Source: CAIWHR01 sp963846855 (GTDB taxonomy: Bacteria > Pseudomonadota > Gammaproteobacteria > Burkholderiales > Casimicrobiaceae). Taken from it: a DNA stretch of 64,000 bases. The stretch is from the NCBI GenBank assembly GCA_963846855.1, contig CAWJXK010000008.1, positions 992,001-1,056,000 of the forward strand, read 5' to 3'. Position 1 is the stretch's first letter, and every line of letters begins with the position of its first letter. The position numbers and the translations under genes were made by a program. The notes beneath the pieces were generated by a model. The model did no database searches and was not told where the DNA came from. It was given only the letters and a program-made list of their open reading frames with translations. Shown piece after piece: positions 8,603 to 17,256 of this stretch.

Positions 8603-9106
8603 ATGGATGAATTGATGCGGACGCGGTTGCGCGGCTTCACGATGATGGAACTGCTGGCCGTCGTGGCCGTCATCGCCATCCTGGCCACGCTTTCCCTGCC
8701 CACCTATCTCGATCGTATCGTCCGCGACCAGATCAAGGGCGATCTGCCGTTGGCCGACATTGCCAAGAAGCCGATCGCTGCCTCCTGGTTGTCGGTGCAG
8801 AGCTTCCCGGCAGACAACGCAGCCGCCAGCCTGCCCCCAGCGGACAAGATCGTCGGCAATTACGTGAGCGCGGTCGCGGTGGAGAACGGCGCGATTCACA
8901 TCGCATTCGGGAATCGCGCGAACCATGCCATCGCCGGAAAGATCCTCAGCCTTCGTCCGGCGGTTGTGGAGGACGCGCCGGTCGTCCCGATCGCGTGGGT
9001 CTGCGGTTACGCCGAGGCGCCCGACAAGATGTCGGTCCACGGCCGGAATCTCACCGACGTTCCGGAGCTGCTCCTCCCCGTCGAGTGCCGCGCGTTCAAG
9101 CGATAA
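8603..9106 (+). CDS. Type IV pilin-like protein
   Basis: The 167-residue protein has a prepilin leader. PilD would cut after G11 in RLRG|FTMMELL, leaving Phe at +1 and Glu at +5, followed by the hydrophobic assembly helix (LAVVAVIAILATLSLP). The globular part has two cysteines (WVCGYA and VECRAF), the usual pilin D-loop disulphide. ATG at 8615 is an alternative start that gives a shorter leader. No other pilus genes are nearby, so it may be a minor or orphan major pilin. Confidence 0.85.
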   Translation: MDELMRTRLRGFTMMELLAVVAVIAILATLSLPTYLDRIVRDQIKGDLPLADIAKKPIAASWLSVQSFPADNAAASLPPADKIVGNYVSAVAVENGAIHIAFGNRANHAIAGKILSLRPAVVEDAPVVPIAWVCGYAEAPDKMSVHGRNLTDVPELLLPVECRAFKR

Positions 9107-9159
9107 CGGCGTCGGTGATCGCCAGGTCGTGGCGCGCCGACGTCGGATGAAGGCGGCCG

Positions 9160-9705
9160 CTAGCGCTTTCGGTTCGCCGCGGCGATTTCGGCAAGCAGGT
9201 CAGCAGCAAATCCCGATTTCGCGAGAATTGCAGCGAGGAATTCGGTCTTGCCTTCGATATAGCCGTCGATGTCGTCGCGGAATGCAACGGCGAGGTGCCG
9301 CTTGAGGTCCCCATAGGCGCGTGCATCCTCCGGATGGCTTCGCAGCCAGTCGCGAACGGCGAGATGGTTCGCCAATGCGGGCGAACCCCGCGAGCAGACG
9401 TAGAGGCGATGATCCGGAAGACCTGCCGGCGCGTGAAACGCATAGCGGCCGGCGATGCCAAGATCCCCGCGATGGCGATAGCCGATGACGGCCAGTCGTT
9501 CGATGGTGGCGGGAATATCGTCGCGCGATGCGACCACCACCGTCATGTCGATGACCGGCTTGGCGGCGAGCCCGGGGACGGACGTGCTGCCGACGTGTTC
9601 GATCGCCAAGGCGATCTCGCGCACCGCTTCCGCGATGCGCGAACGAAGCGCCTCGAAGCGGGCAGGCCACGCGGGGTCGTAGTCGACGATGATGACCTGA
9701 GACAT
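9160..9705 (-). CDS. GrpB family protein (UPF0157), nucleotidyltransferase-like
   Basis: The 181-residue protein opens with VIIVDYDPAWPARFE and carries IEHVGSTSVPGLAAKPVIDM, the signature of the GrpB/UPF0157 family. This group has a nucleotidyltransferase fold and no settled function; some members are fused to dephospho-CoA kinase. The start at 9705 (MSQVII) is preferred to the longer frame start at 9762 because family members begin near this point. The gene is convergent with the pilin and lies 11 bases from the next minus-strand gene. Confidence 0.85.
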   Translation of the reverse strand: MSQVIIVDYDPAWPARFEALRSRIAEAVREIALAIEHVGSTSVPGLAAKPVIDMTVVVASRDDIPATIERLAVIGYRHRGDLGIAGRYAFHAPAGLPDHRLYVCSRGSPALANHLAVRDWLRSHPEDARAYGDLKRHLAVAFRDDIDGYIEGKTEFLAAILAKSGFAADLLAEIAAANRKR

Positions 9706-9716
9706 CGCCGAGACGA

Positions 9717-9992
9717 TCAGTCCGGCAATTTCGAGGCACCACGCACACGCACCGAATTCCACACGGCCACGAGCGATGCGACGAACAGGGTCGGATAGAT
9801 CAGGAGCAGGTCAACGCGGATGTTGCATTCGCCGGAGCAGAGGATCCGGGCATGCATCAGGTATTCGTATGCTCCATAGACCAGCCACAGTGCGCCGACC
9901 ACCATCGCGCTCCGCGCCCGGCGCCAGCGCCAAGCGACGAGAAACGCGCCGCCGACGACGAACGTGATCCAGGGAAAGGCGATGGTCAGCAT
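9717..9992 (-). CDS. Small integral membrane protein
   Basis: The 91-residue protein has three hydrophobic segments, at roughly 4-21, 30-46 and 62-79. Between the second and third lies HARILCSGECNIRVD, whose paired cysteines could form a disulphide outside the membrane. The family is not recognised. The start at 9992 follows the hydrophobic pattern; the much longer frame upstream is an out-of-phase reading of the pirin gene. The function is unknown. Confidence 0.6.
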   Translation of the reverse strand: MLTIAFPWITFVVGGAFLVAWRWRRARSAMVVGALWLVYGAYEYLMHARILCSGECNIRVDLLLIYPTLFVASLVAVWNSVRVRGASKLPD

Positions 9993-10050
9993 GAAGCGCT
10001 CAACTCGGCGCGCGGGGACGGCGCGTCGTTGCCTGAGCGCAGCGACGACG

Positions 10051-10905
10051 TCAGGGCAGGGGAATCCATTCCGTCTCGCCCGGCACCGAACCCATTCGCT
10101 GCGCCGACCAATCGCGCTTCGCCTGCTCGATGCGCTCGGCGCGCGAGGACACGAAATTCCATGCCATATGGCGACGCGCCCCGATCGGCGCGCCGCCGAT
10201 GATGACGAAACGCGCGCCCGCGTGCGCTTCGATCCGCACCGTCGCGCCTTCGTCGAGCACGGCCATCGTGGACGCAGGGACGGCAGCGCCGCCGACGCGC
10301 AACGCTCCTTCCGCCGGAAAGATCGCGCGCTCCACGGCGATCGGACCGAGATCAAGCGATGCGCCCGCCTGCGCGTCGACGTCGACGTAGAGCGTGTCGG
10401 CAAACGTCGCGACCGGCGATTCGGCGCCGAAGGCGCGGCCGATCAGCACGCGCGCGTCGATTCCCGGCAGCCGCACCCGCGGCAGTCTCGCTTCCGGGTA
10501 ATGCGTGAACGCCGGGTCTGTTTCCTCGCGCGTCTCAGGCAGCGCCGCCCAGAGTTGCAGCCCGTGCAGGCGATGGCGGATGGGGCGCAGGTCGTCGGGC
10601 GCGCGCTCCGAGTGCACGATGCCGCGGCCGGCCGTCATCCAGTTGATCGCGCCGGGCTCGATACGCTGCACGCTGCCGAGGCTGTCGCGGTGGACCATCG
10701 CACCCTCGAACAGGTAGGTGACCGTGGCGAGCCCGATGTGCGGGTGCGGCCGGACGTCGTGATTGGCACCAGGCTCCACGTCGATCGGGCCGAAATGATC
10801 GAAGAACAGGAACGGCCCGACGCCCTGGCGGATCGCGGAAGGCAGCACCCGGCGCACGACGAATCCGCCGCCGAGGTCGTGCAATCTTCCGCTGATCGTG
10901 TTCAC
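10051..10905 (-). CDS. Pirin family protein
   Basis: The 284-residue bicupin has the pirin metal-site residues: HPHIGLATVTYLFEG (H54, H56) and GRGIVHSER (H98, E100). Pirins bind Fe(II); some have quercetin 2,3-dioxygenase activity and others regulate partners. The C-terminal half carries the second, degenerate cupin (GGAPIGARRHMAWNFVSS), typical of the family. It lies 40 bases downstream of a VOC protein gene on the same strand and may be cotranscribed with it. Confidence 0.9.
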   Translation of the reverse strand: MNTISGRLHDLGGGFVVRRVLPSAIRQGVGPFLFFDHFGPIDVEPGANHDVRPHPHIGLATVTYLFEGAMVHRDSLGSVQRIEPGAINWMTAGRGIVHSERAPDDLRPIRHRLHGLQLWAALPETREETDPAFTHYPEARLPRVRLPGIDARVLIGRAFGAESPVATFADTLYVDVDAQAGASLDLGPIAVERAIFPAEGALRVGGAAVPASTMAVLDEGATVRIEAHAGARFVIIGGAPIGARRHMAWNFVSSRAERIEQAKRDWSAQRMGSVPGETEWIPLP

Positions 10906-10945
10906 GGAATGCAGAGAGCCGACGGCGACGCGCTCGAGATGTCAG

Positions 10946-11335
10946 TCAAGTCGCGGGCTGGACGAGATTGATGAGGTTGCCGCACGTATCCTCGAACAGC
11001 ACCGCGGTGATCGGCCCCATCGCCTTCGGCTCGCCGCGGAACCTCACGCCGCGTTCCTTGAGGCGCTTGTGCTCGGCGCGGATGTCGTTCGTGATGAAGG
11101 CGGTGGCCGGGATACCGGCGTCGAACAACTCCTTCTGAAAGATGCGAGCGGGCGCGAAGCCGCTCGGCTCCAACACCAGCTCGACCCCTTCGGCGCCCTC
11201 CGGTGATACCACGGTGACCCACCGGAATTCGCCCATCGGGATGTCGGTCTTCTTCACGAAGCCGAGGACCGTCGTGTAGTAGTGAAGCGCATAGTCCTGA
11301 TTGTCGACCATGACGCTGGCCAATCTGATCTGCAT
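10946..11335 (-). CDS. VOC family (glyoxalase-like) protein
   Basis: The 129-residue single-module protein has the paired beta-alpha-beta-beta-beta pattern of the vicinal-oxygen-chelate fold: VMVDNQDYALHYYTTVLGF at the N-terminus and VLFEDTCGNLINLVQP at the C-terminus. The start at 11335 has an AGAGG site five bases upstream; the upstream ATG at 11359 does not. The canonical glyoxalase metal residues are only partly present, so the activity cannot be assigned. Confidence 0.85.
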   Translation of the reverse strand: MQIRLASVMVDNQDYALHYYTTVLGFVKKTDIPMGEFRWVTVVSPEGAEGVELVLEPSGFAPARIFQKELFDAGIPATAFITNDIRAEHKRLKERGVRFRGEPKAMGPITAVLFEDTCGNLINLVQPAT

Positions 11336-11450
11336 TCGAGCCTCTGGCTGATCCAGCAATCAAATGGCGTTGCGGCGGGCCGTCACGGGTGCCGTGCCGC
11401 CGGCACGCGCTCGGTCCGGCCGCTGCGCCTCGAGTCGTGCGTGTCCGAAG

Positions 11451-11744
11451 CTACGGCAGCTTGCCGAGAATCCCGTTCATCTCCTCCCGGTTGAACGCAC
11501 GCAGCGTCTGCGTCCGTATGTTTCCCGCCGCGCCGACCGCGAGCGAAAACGCGGTTGCGGTCTTGTCGTCGGGGGCTTCGATGATCGCGACGAGATCGTA
11601 GTGTCCTAGCGTCCAGTAGACGTGCGTCATGTCGACGCCCAGCTTCTTCGCCGCTTCCTTGACCGCTTCGGCGCGTTTGGGGCTGTCCTTGACGGTGCGA
11701 ATGCCCTGATCGGTGAAGCTGGAGAGCGCGATATAGGTTGCCAT
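11451..11744 (-). CDS. GYD domain protein
   Basis: The 97-residue protein matches the small GYD family (YIALSSFTDQGIRTVKDSPKR near the start, TLGHYDLVAIIEAPDD in the middle). These proteins have a dimeric alpha-beta barrel-like fold and no known enzyme activity. The start is well supported by GGGAGG upstream of the ATG. The gene is probably monocistronic; neighbouring genes give no clear functional hint. Confidence 0.85.
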   Translation of the reverse strand: MATYIALSSFTDQGIRTVKDSPKRAEAVKEAAKKLGVDMTHVYWTLGHYDLVAIIEAPDDKTATAFSLAVGAAGNIRTQTLRAFNREEMNGILGKLP

Positions 11745-11867
11745 GGGGATCCTCCCTTGAGTGGTTGGGTCTTGTGCTGCAAGACGGCCGGCGGTGGCGC
11801 AGCACGCCGCTTCGACATTGTAGAGTCCCGCAGAACTTTGTGCGCGGCTCGCTTGGTCCGGGTTGGA

Positions 11868-12077
11868 TCACTGATCGCGAGGATCCGCAGGTGGCGAATC
11901 ATGGCCGGCGCTGGCCCTGCGGCATTGCTCCAACAGGAATTCCTCATCGGTCGGCGACAGATCGAAGCGCCGGCTAGCCTCGTCGATAAGCGCGGGTGTC
12001 CAGTGACCCTGCTCCGCGAGCCACGCGAGCGCGCGCCGCAGGGATTCGTGTTCCGGCAGGAGGGTCGAGCTCGGCAT
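11868..12077 (-). CDS. Small conserved-looking protein of unknown function
   Basis: The 69-residue soluble protein has a helical pattern (HESLRRALAWLAEQG, IDEASRRFDLSPTDEEFLL) and a disordered charged tail. The composition and amphipathic helices suggest a real protein rather than a chance frame. No Shine-Dalgarno sequence is obvious, and the gene lies 38 bases from the GNAT gene upstream. The function is unknown. Confidence 0.55.
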   Translation of the reverse strand: MPSSTLLPEHESLRRALAWLAEQGHWTPALIDEASRRFDLSPTDEEFLLEQCRRASAGHDSPPADPRDQ

Positions 12078-12115
12078 CGGATCAGGCGTTTCGGCTGATA
12101 TGGCGCGTCATGGAT

Positions 12116-12703
12116 TCATTCCGGCCGATCACGCGCCACCAGGGCCAGGTATTGCGCGATCGTACCGCCCGCGAGCGGTTTCGCCATGACGCGAATCGTG
12201 TTCACCCGCGCCCCCATCTCCACACCCTTGCGCTCACGAACGTCGACAAATCCGACGCTCTCCCAGAAACGCTCGGCGCGGGCATTGCCCTGCACGACAC
12301 CCAGCCGCAGCCATTGCGCGCCAAGGCTTCGCATCCAGTCCTCGAGCCGGCCGTAGAGCGATTGTGCCGCCCCGCTGCCGTGAAGGCGCGTGGCGACGAT
12401 GTACAGTCCGATGTGCCAGACGGAAGTTGCCAGCAGATCGGAGACGACGTTGGCCATCGCGGCCAGCGAATCGCGCTCGTCGAGAAAGCCGACGATCCAT
12501 TTCTTCGTGAAAGTCCATCCCGCGGGCAGCGGGCCGTGCATTGCGTCACGAGCTTCCCGCGACGATGGTGGTTGCCCGCTTGCCGCGAAGAAATATTCCG
12601 GATTCGACTCGAAGAACCCCTGCAGCGGGACGATGCCGCTCTCGCCCAGCTCGACGGCGCGAATCGTGTCGACGCGGAACAGTTCGGTGGAGCGATCAGG
12701 CAC
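12116..12703 (-). CDS. GNAT family N-acetyltransferase
   Basis: The 195-residue protein has the acetyl-CoA site pattern ATRLHGSGAAQSLYGRLEDW (the Q/R-x-x-G-x-G/A-like loop followed by a helix) and the C-terminal GNARAERFWESVGF motif common in GNATs. The substrate is not predictable. Its ATG lies two bases after the stop of the CoA-transferase gene, so the two are probably cotranscribed and translationally linked. Confidence 0.8.
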   Translation of the reverse strand: MPDRSTELFRVDTIRAVELGESGIVPLQGFFESNPEYFFAASGQPPSSREARDAMHGPLPAGWTFTKKWIVGFLDERDSLAAMANVVSDLLATSVWHIGLYIVATRLHGSGAAQSLYGRLEDWMRSLGAQWLRLGVVQGNARAERFWESVGFVDVRERKGVEMGARVNTIRVMAKPLAGGTIAQYLALVARDRPE

Positions 12704-12705
12704 CG

Positions 12706-13857
12706 CTATGCGGGATCGCAGCCGAGCCCGCGCTCGCGCAGCGTATCGATTTCCTTCGGCGCGAACCCCCAGTCGGCGAGCGCGTCACGGCCTGCGCTGC
12801 CTCGTGCGGGCGGCGCAGCGCGAATCGCCGACGGCGTGCGCGAAAAGCGCGGCGCGGGCGCGGGCTGCGCGACGTCGTCCACGGTGACGTGCGCGGCGCG
12901 CGCGGCGTTCTGCGGATGCGCGATCGCTTCACTGAACGACAGCACCGGCGCGAAACACGCGTCGGAGCCGTCGAAGATGCGGCACCACTCGTCGCGAGTC
13001 TTGCCGCGCAGCACCTGGGCGAAGCGCGCGCGCAGCACCGGCCATCCGTCGCGATCGTCCTGCGCGGGAAGATCGTCGTGGGTGAGGTCGAGGCGGGCGA
13101 GGAGCTCCGCATAGAACTTGGGCTCGATCGCGCCCAGCGCGACGAACTTGCCGTCTGCGGTCTCGTAGGTGTCGTACCACGGCGCGCCGGTGTCGAGCAC
13201 GTTCACGCCGCGCTCGGAACTCCATTGGCCGCCGGCCTGCAGGCCCCAGAACATCGTCGTCAGCAGTGACGCGCCCTCGACCATCGCGGCGTCGATGACC
13301 TGGCCCGCGCCGGAGCGTTTGGCCTCGTGGAGCGCGGCCAGCACGCCGCACGCGAGCAGCATTCCGCCGCCACCGAAATCGCCGACGAGATTGAGCGGCG
13401 GCACGGGCCGACCCTTCGCATGGCCGATCGCATGGAGCGCGCCGGAGAGCGCGATGTAGTCGATGTCGTGGCCCGCGCGCGGCGCGAGCGGTCCGTCCTG
13501 CCCCCAGCCGGTCATCCGGCCGATGACGAGTTTCGGATTGCGTGCGAGCAGGACGGCAGGGGCGAGCCCCATGCGCTCGAGCACGCCGGGCCGGAACCCC
13601 TCGATCAGCGCATCGGCGCGCTCGATCAGCGTCAGGAGCGCGGCGATTCCGCCCGGACTCTTGAGGTCGAGCGTCACCGAGCGCCTGCCGCGCAGCATGA
13701 CATCGTAGCGGCGCGGGAGCGCAAGGCCGAGCCGAGGATCGGCGGGCCGGTCGACGAGGAGAACGTCACCGCCCATGTCGGCCAGCATCATCCCGCAGAA
13801 CGGCACCGGGCCGATCGCCTCGAGCTCCAGCACCTTGAGGCCGGTCAGGGGTCCCAT
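12706..13857 (-). CDS. CaiB/BaiF family CoA transferase (alpha-methylacyl-CoA racemase-like)
   Basis: The 383-residue protein is a class III CoA transferase. It opens with GPLTGLKVLELEAIGPVPF and has MMLADMGGDVLLVDRP for CoA binding. The aspartate in NLVGDFGGGGM is the expected catalytic residue. LALPRRYDVMLRGRRSVTLDLK and the overall length resemble alpha-methylacyl-CoA racemases. The start at 13857 (MGPLTG) fits the family better than the ATG at 13887. It heads a two-gene unit with the GNAT gene. The substrate is a branched or carboxylic acyl-CoA, not further defined. Confidence 0.85.
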   Translation of the reverse strand: MGPLTGLKVLELEAIGPVPFCGMMLADMGGDVLLVDRPADPRLGLALPRRYDVMLRGRRSVTLDLKSPGGIAALLTLIERADALIEGFRPGVLERMGLAPAVLLARNPKLVIGRMTGWGQDGPLAPRAGHDIDYIALSGALHAIGHAKGRPVPPLNLVGDFGGGGMLLACGVLAALHEAKRSGAGQVIDAAMVEGASLLTTMFWGLQAGGQWSSERGVNVLDTGAPWYDTYETADGKFVALGAIEPKFYAELLARLDLTHDDLPAQDDRDGWPVLRARFAQVLRGKTRDEWCRIFDGSDACFAPVLSFSEAIAHPQNAARAAHVTVDDVAQPAPAPRFSRTPSAIRAAPPARGSAGRDALADWGFAPKEIDTLRERGLGCDPA

Positions 13858-13977
13858 GGCCGCAATCTTACCGCCGTGGCGGATCACGCATTGTCCGCAT
13901 GCGGAGCTTGGGGGATCGTTCGGTCTGACGGCGCGGAGGGCGCGCCGCGCCGAGCGCCGTGCTCCGGTGATTGCGAT

Positions 13978-14406
13978 TCAACGCGGCGCCGAAGCGCCGC
14001 CGGCCGCGGCCTGCTTGGCGAGCGCCGCCTCGCTGCGCAGCTTGGCGTCGTCGGGCGCCTTCTTGATCGCCTGCTCGAATGCCCGGACGGCATCGGGATA
14101 CTGGCGAAGCTCGACGTAGCTTCGCGCGAGCAATGTCCAGTCATCGGCGCTTCCGTCCCCCTGCTGGAGCCGCTTCGACAATCGATCCGCCGCTTGCTCG
14201 AGGGTCAGCGACGCCTTGCCCGTCATCTGACCGGGGGCCGCGGCGGAAGGCGCAATCGCGCCCGGCGTGGGCTCGGGACTTCCCGCGGACGCGGCAGAAT
14301 GCCTTCCCGGCGCGTCGAGCTGCACGTAGAGCAGCGCTCCGCTGACGGCGATCGCAAGCACGGCGATGACGCCGACGATGATCGAAGTCTTCCTGTCCAG
14401 TGCCAT
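13978..14406 (-). CDS. Membrane-anchored TPR protein (CcmI/CycH-like C-terminus)
   Basis: The 142-residue protein has an N-terminal membrane helix (SIIVGVIAVLAIAVSGALLYV), a Pro/Ala/Ser-rich linker, then one to two TPR units (SADDWTLLARSYVELRQYPDAVRAFEQAIKKAP). The layout recalls the periplasmic part of the cytochrome c maturation factor CcmI, which presents apocytochrome to the haem lyase, although it is much shorter. It is the last gene of the multihaem cytochrome cluster, 18 bases after the beta-barrel gene. A role in assembling the cluster's cytochromes or barrel is an inference. Confidence 0.7.
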   Translation of the reverse strand: MALDRKTSIIVGVIAVLAIAVSGALLYVQLDAPGRHSAASAGSPEPTPGAIAPSAAAPGQMTGKASLTLEQAADRLSKRLQQGDGSADDWTLLARSYVELRQYPDAVRAFEQAIKKAPDDAKLRSEAALAKQAAAGGASAPR

Positions 14407-14424
14407 GTCGTCCCGGTGTCCGGT

Positions 14425-17256
14425 TCAGAAATCCCAGCGCCAGCCGATGTAGTAGAAATACCGCTGGATGGTGTCGTTGATCAGATTGCCGACGGTGGAC
14501 GTGCGCTCCAGCGCAAATTGGCCCTCGATTGCAAGCCGCTGGGCAATCCGATACGAGGCGCGCAGTCCCGGAGACAGGCGCGTCAGGCGCTGGCCCTGAT
14601 TGTCGGTTTGATGATACCAGTTGAACAAGGGTTCCAGCGTCAGGCTGGACAGCGGTACGAATCGGTAGTCGATGCCGGCGTTTTGCGCGCGCAGCTGAGC
14701 CCCGTTGAGCACTCCGACGTTGACGACGAGGATGTCCTGCAGCTTCGCGAGTCCGCTGCCGATCGCCTGCCCCGTGTAGGTCCATACGCTTCCGGTGGCC
14801 GGTGTCGACGGGAGACTCTGGAACGGCGGCGTTCCCGTAAGCGACGACCAGCGCACGTCGAGACCGAGCTGCCATTGGGCCGATATCTGTTGCGTGACAC
14901 CGAACAGGGCTTGCTTGGTGATCGGCGTCAGCGCCTTGGCCTCGCTGCGCACCTGGTCTACACCCTGCTGCTGAATCAAGGCGGACAGCGACATGCCCGG
15001 ATACGCGATGAGCGCATTCGTAAGCTGCAACGTCGGCGTACGCCGGTAGTCGAGCAGGGCGTTGATCGTCGTGAGCGTCGGGAATTGCCAGGTTCCCTGC
15101 ACCATGCCGATGTTGACGGCGTGGAAAAGCGGATCGTAGTCGAGCATCGAGTAGACGTTTCGCTCGGCGTCGAAATACCGGAGCTCGCCCCCGATGCCGA
15201 GGCGGTCGGTCTCGCCCGCAGCGACCTGTTGTATCGCGAACGCGGAACCGCTGAACCGGTCGCCGACCTTGTCGACGTCGAGGCTCGCGCCATAGAACGT
15301 CGACGTGGTGTTGAACGGATTGTCGACGGGCTGGCCGACCACCGCGTTGACACGGTAGTTGGGAAGGAAGCCCCAGCTGCCGACAGCTCCGTCGAAAAGT
15401 CCGAGAACACCGCCGCTGGTGGCCGATTGGCGCCCGATCCGGGCCATCAGCTGGTTTGGCAGGTACCGTGTCTCCGCATAGAGCGCGTTCAGCCAGTTGT
15501 TGTTGGAGGCATTCGCCAGGAAATTGGCGACATATTGGTCGCGCACCACGAAACGGCTGTCCCAATCTCCATCGCGGTAGCGCCCCGTGAGATCGACGTT
15601 GTTGACGAGTTGCGACTGGTCGGTCGCGGAGATTTTCGCGGTATCGAGCGTCGTGGCGTCGGTCGCCGGAGTAACGATCGTGCGCGTGTTCGTGGTCTGC
15701 GATTGGCCGCCGTAGTAATACTGCGACACGCTGCCCCAGGCGTTGAATGCGGGGCCCGGCGGCGGCGCCTCCGGTGGCATCGGTCCGCCCGTCGGGGCCC
15801 GCGCGACGGCAAGGACGTTGAGGTGCTCGCGCACTCGCGCGGCGCCGGGCCCGTCCGGATAAAGCTTCAGGTAGAGCTCGAATTCCGCCAGCGCCTTGGC
15901 ATTCTCGCCGTTGCGCTGACGGGCGATGCCGATCAGCTCCTGCGCTTCCTGTGAATACGCATTCGGCGGCAGGTTGAGGGCCCGGTTGAGTGCGACGATC
16001 GCTTGCCCGTTGTCTGCTGCGGCCAGAGCCGCGCGTCCGTCTGCCAGATCCGCCGCGGCCTGCTTGTCGAGTTCGGTCGCGGGACCGGTCAGCACGGTCG
16101 GCGGCGGCATTGCGGGTGCCCGCACCGCCGCAGTCGGCCGGGGGACGCGCGTGGAGAGTGCCGCGAGGCGATCGCGCACCCGGACGGCGCCCGGTCCGTC
16201 CGGGTAGAGCTTGAGATAGAGCTGGTACGCCATCACGGCCTGCTGCGTCTCGCCGTTGCGTTCGCGGGCGATTCCCATCAGCTCCTGGGCTTCAGGCGAG
16301 TATGCGTTCGCCGGCTGGTCGAGGGCCCGGTTGAGCGCGAGAATCGCTTTTCTGATGTCGCCGATGGCGAGCGCACCGCGTGCGTCCGCGATGTCTGCCG
16401 CCACCTGCTTTTCGACGCCGGTGGCGGGAGCGATCAGGACGGTCGGCGCCGGCAGTGCGAGCGACGAAACCGCAGCAGCGGGTGCCGGTGGAGCGGGCGC
16501 CGTTGCTGGAGGCGCAATGACGGGAGGCGTGGGCGAGGGAGCTGCAGGCGCGGTTGGCGCAGGCGCAGGAACTGCGGGCGCGGAAGGTGCGGTGACGGGC
16601 GGCGAAGGGACCGCTGCGGGAGGCGCCGGCGCCGGAAGTGCGGGCGCGGACGGCGCAATTGGCGTGGAACGGTCCACGGGCTTCGCTCCGCGCAATGCTT
16701 CGAGCTGTTCGGGCGTGAGGCGGACATAGATCAGGAGGCGATTGTTGCCCTCAGGTTGGACGCGGAAATCGACGGCGGAGTCGAACGCGACGTCGATGTA
16801 GCGCTGCACGCTCGGCAGCTGCGCCGGATAGCGGACCTGGATTTTCGGCAACAGGTTGTTTGGCTGCGCGCGACGTTCTTCCTCGACGACCCCCACGCTC
16901 TGGTCGCTCGCGCCGGTGATCTGAAAATACACGCGCACTGCTGTGCCGTGGCTGGTCGGCACATTGCGCAGGTACTGGATCAGAACGTTGAACTCGATCC
17001 GCACGACGGCGTCATCGCCGGCCACGCTGACGTCGACCCGATCGAGGAGCTGCGCCTGCACGGTGGCCGCGAGAACCCAGAGCGCTGCAGCTGCCGCGAG
17101 CCGCCACCGCCGCGCGACTCGCCGCGATCCCGCGCCGGGCGGCGCAGTTGCGGTGCGGTCGATCGGGCCTTCGGTCTTGTCGCGGTCGGGCGAGGGAGCG
17201 ATGTCGAGCCGCACGCAGTGACGCCTGTTGACGCGGATTGAAGGGGCCACGCGCAT
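14425..17256 (-). CDS. Outer-membrane beta-barrel protein with AMIN-like and TPR domains
   Basis: The 943-residue protein has a signal-like helix at about 50-70 (WRLAAAAALWVLAATVQAQ), an AMIN- or FimV-like beta domain (70-180), a long Pro/Ala linker (about 195-285), two near-identical TPR modules of 115 residues, and a C-terminal beta-barrel of about 430 residues. It ends in YFYYIGWRWDF, the aromatic terminus recognised by the BAM machinery. The 345-bp period between the TPR modules shows a recent duplication. The gene directly follows the giant cytochrome, so it is a candidate for the barrel through which electrons cross the outer membrane. The start is uncertain: the ATG at 17256 leaves an unusual 48-residue N-region, and the cytochrome frame runs 245 bases into this gene unless a further frame break ends it at the TAG directly before the ATG. 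Confidence 0.75.
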   Translation of the reverse strand: MRVAPSIRVNRRHCVRLDIAPSPDRDKTEGPIDRTATAPPGAGSRRVARRWRLAAAAALWVLAATVQAQLLDRVDVSVAGDDAVVRIEFNVLIQYLRNVPTSHGTAVRVYFQITGASDQSVGVVEEERRAQPNNLLPKIQVRYPAQLPSVQRYIDVAFDSAVDFRVQPEGNNRLLIYVRLTPEQLEALRGAKPVDRSTPIAPSAPALPAPAPPAAVPSPPVTAPSAPAVPAPAPTAPAAPSPTPPVIAPPATAPAPPAPAAAVSSLALPAPTVLIAPATGVEKQVAADIADARGALAIGDIRKAILALNRALDQPANAYSPEAQELMGIARERNGETQQAVMAYQLYLKLYPDGPGAVRVRDRLAALSTRVPRPTAAVRAPAMPPPTVLTGPATELDKQAAADLADGRAALAAADNGQAIVALNRALNLPPNAYSQEAQELIGIARQRNGENAKALAEFELYLKLYPDGPGAARVREHLNVLAVARAPTGGPMPPEAPPPGPAFNAWGSVSQYYYGGQSQTTNTRTIVTPATDATTLDTAKISATDQSQLVNNVDLTGRYRDGDWDSRFVVRDQYVANFLANASNNNWLNALYAETRYLPNQLMARIGRQSATSGGVLGLFDGAVGSWGFLPNYRVNAVVGQPVDNPFNTTSTFYGASLDVDKVGDRFSGSAFAIQQVAAGETDRLGIGGELRYFDAERNVYSMLDYDPLFHAVNIGMVQGTWQFPTLTTINALLDYRRTPTLQLTNALIAYPGMSLSALIQQQGVDQVRSEAKALTPITKQALFGVTQQISAQWQLGLDVRWSSLTGTPPFQSLPSTPATGSVWTYTGQAIGSGLAKLQDILVVNVGVLNGAQLRAQNAGIDYRFVPLSSLTLEPLFNWYHQTDNQGQRLTRLSPGLRASYRIAQRLAIEGQFALERTSTVGNLINDTIQRYFYYIGWRWDF

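Noticed and set aside
13327..15954. Long plus-strand open frame of 875 codons opposite the CoA transferase and barrel genes
   Set aside because: Its codons mirror the real minus-strand genes, it is rich in Arg/Gly/Val with no recognisable domain, and it has no ribosome site. GC-rich DNA commonly leaves such antisense frames open.
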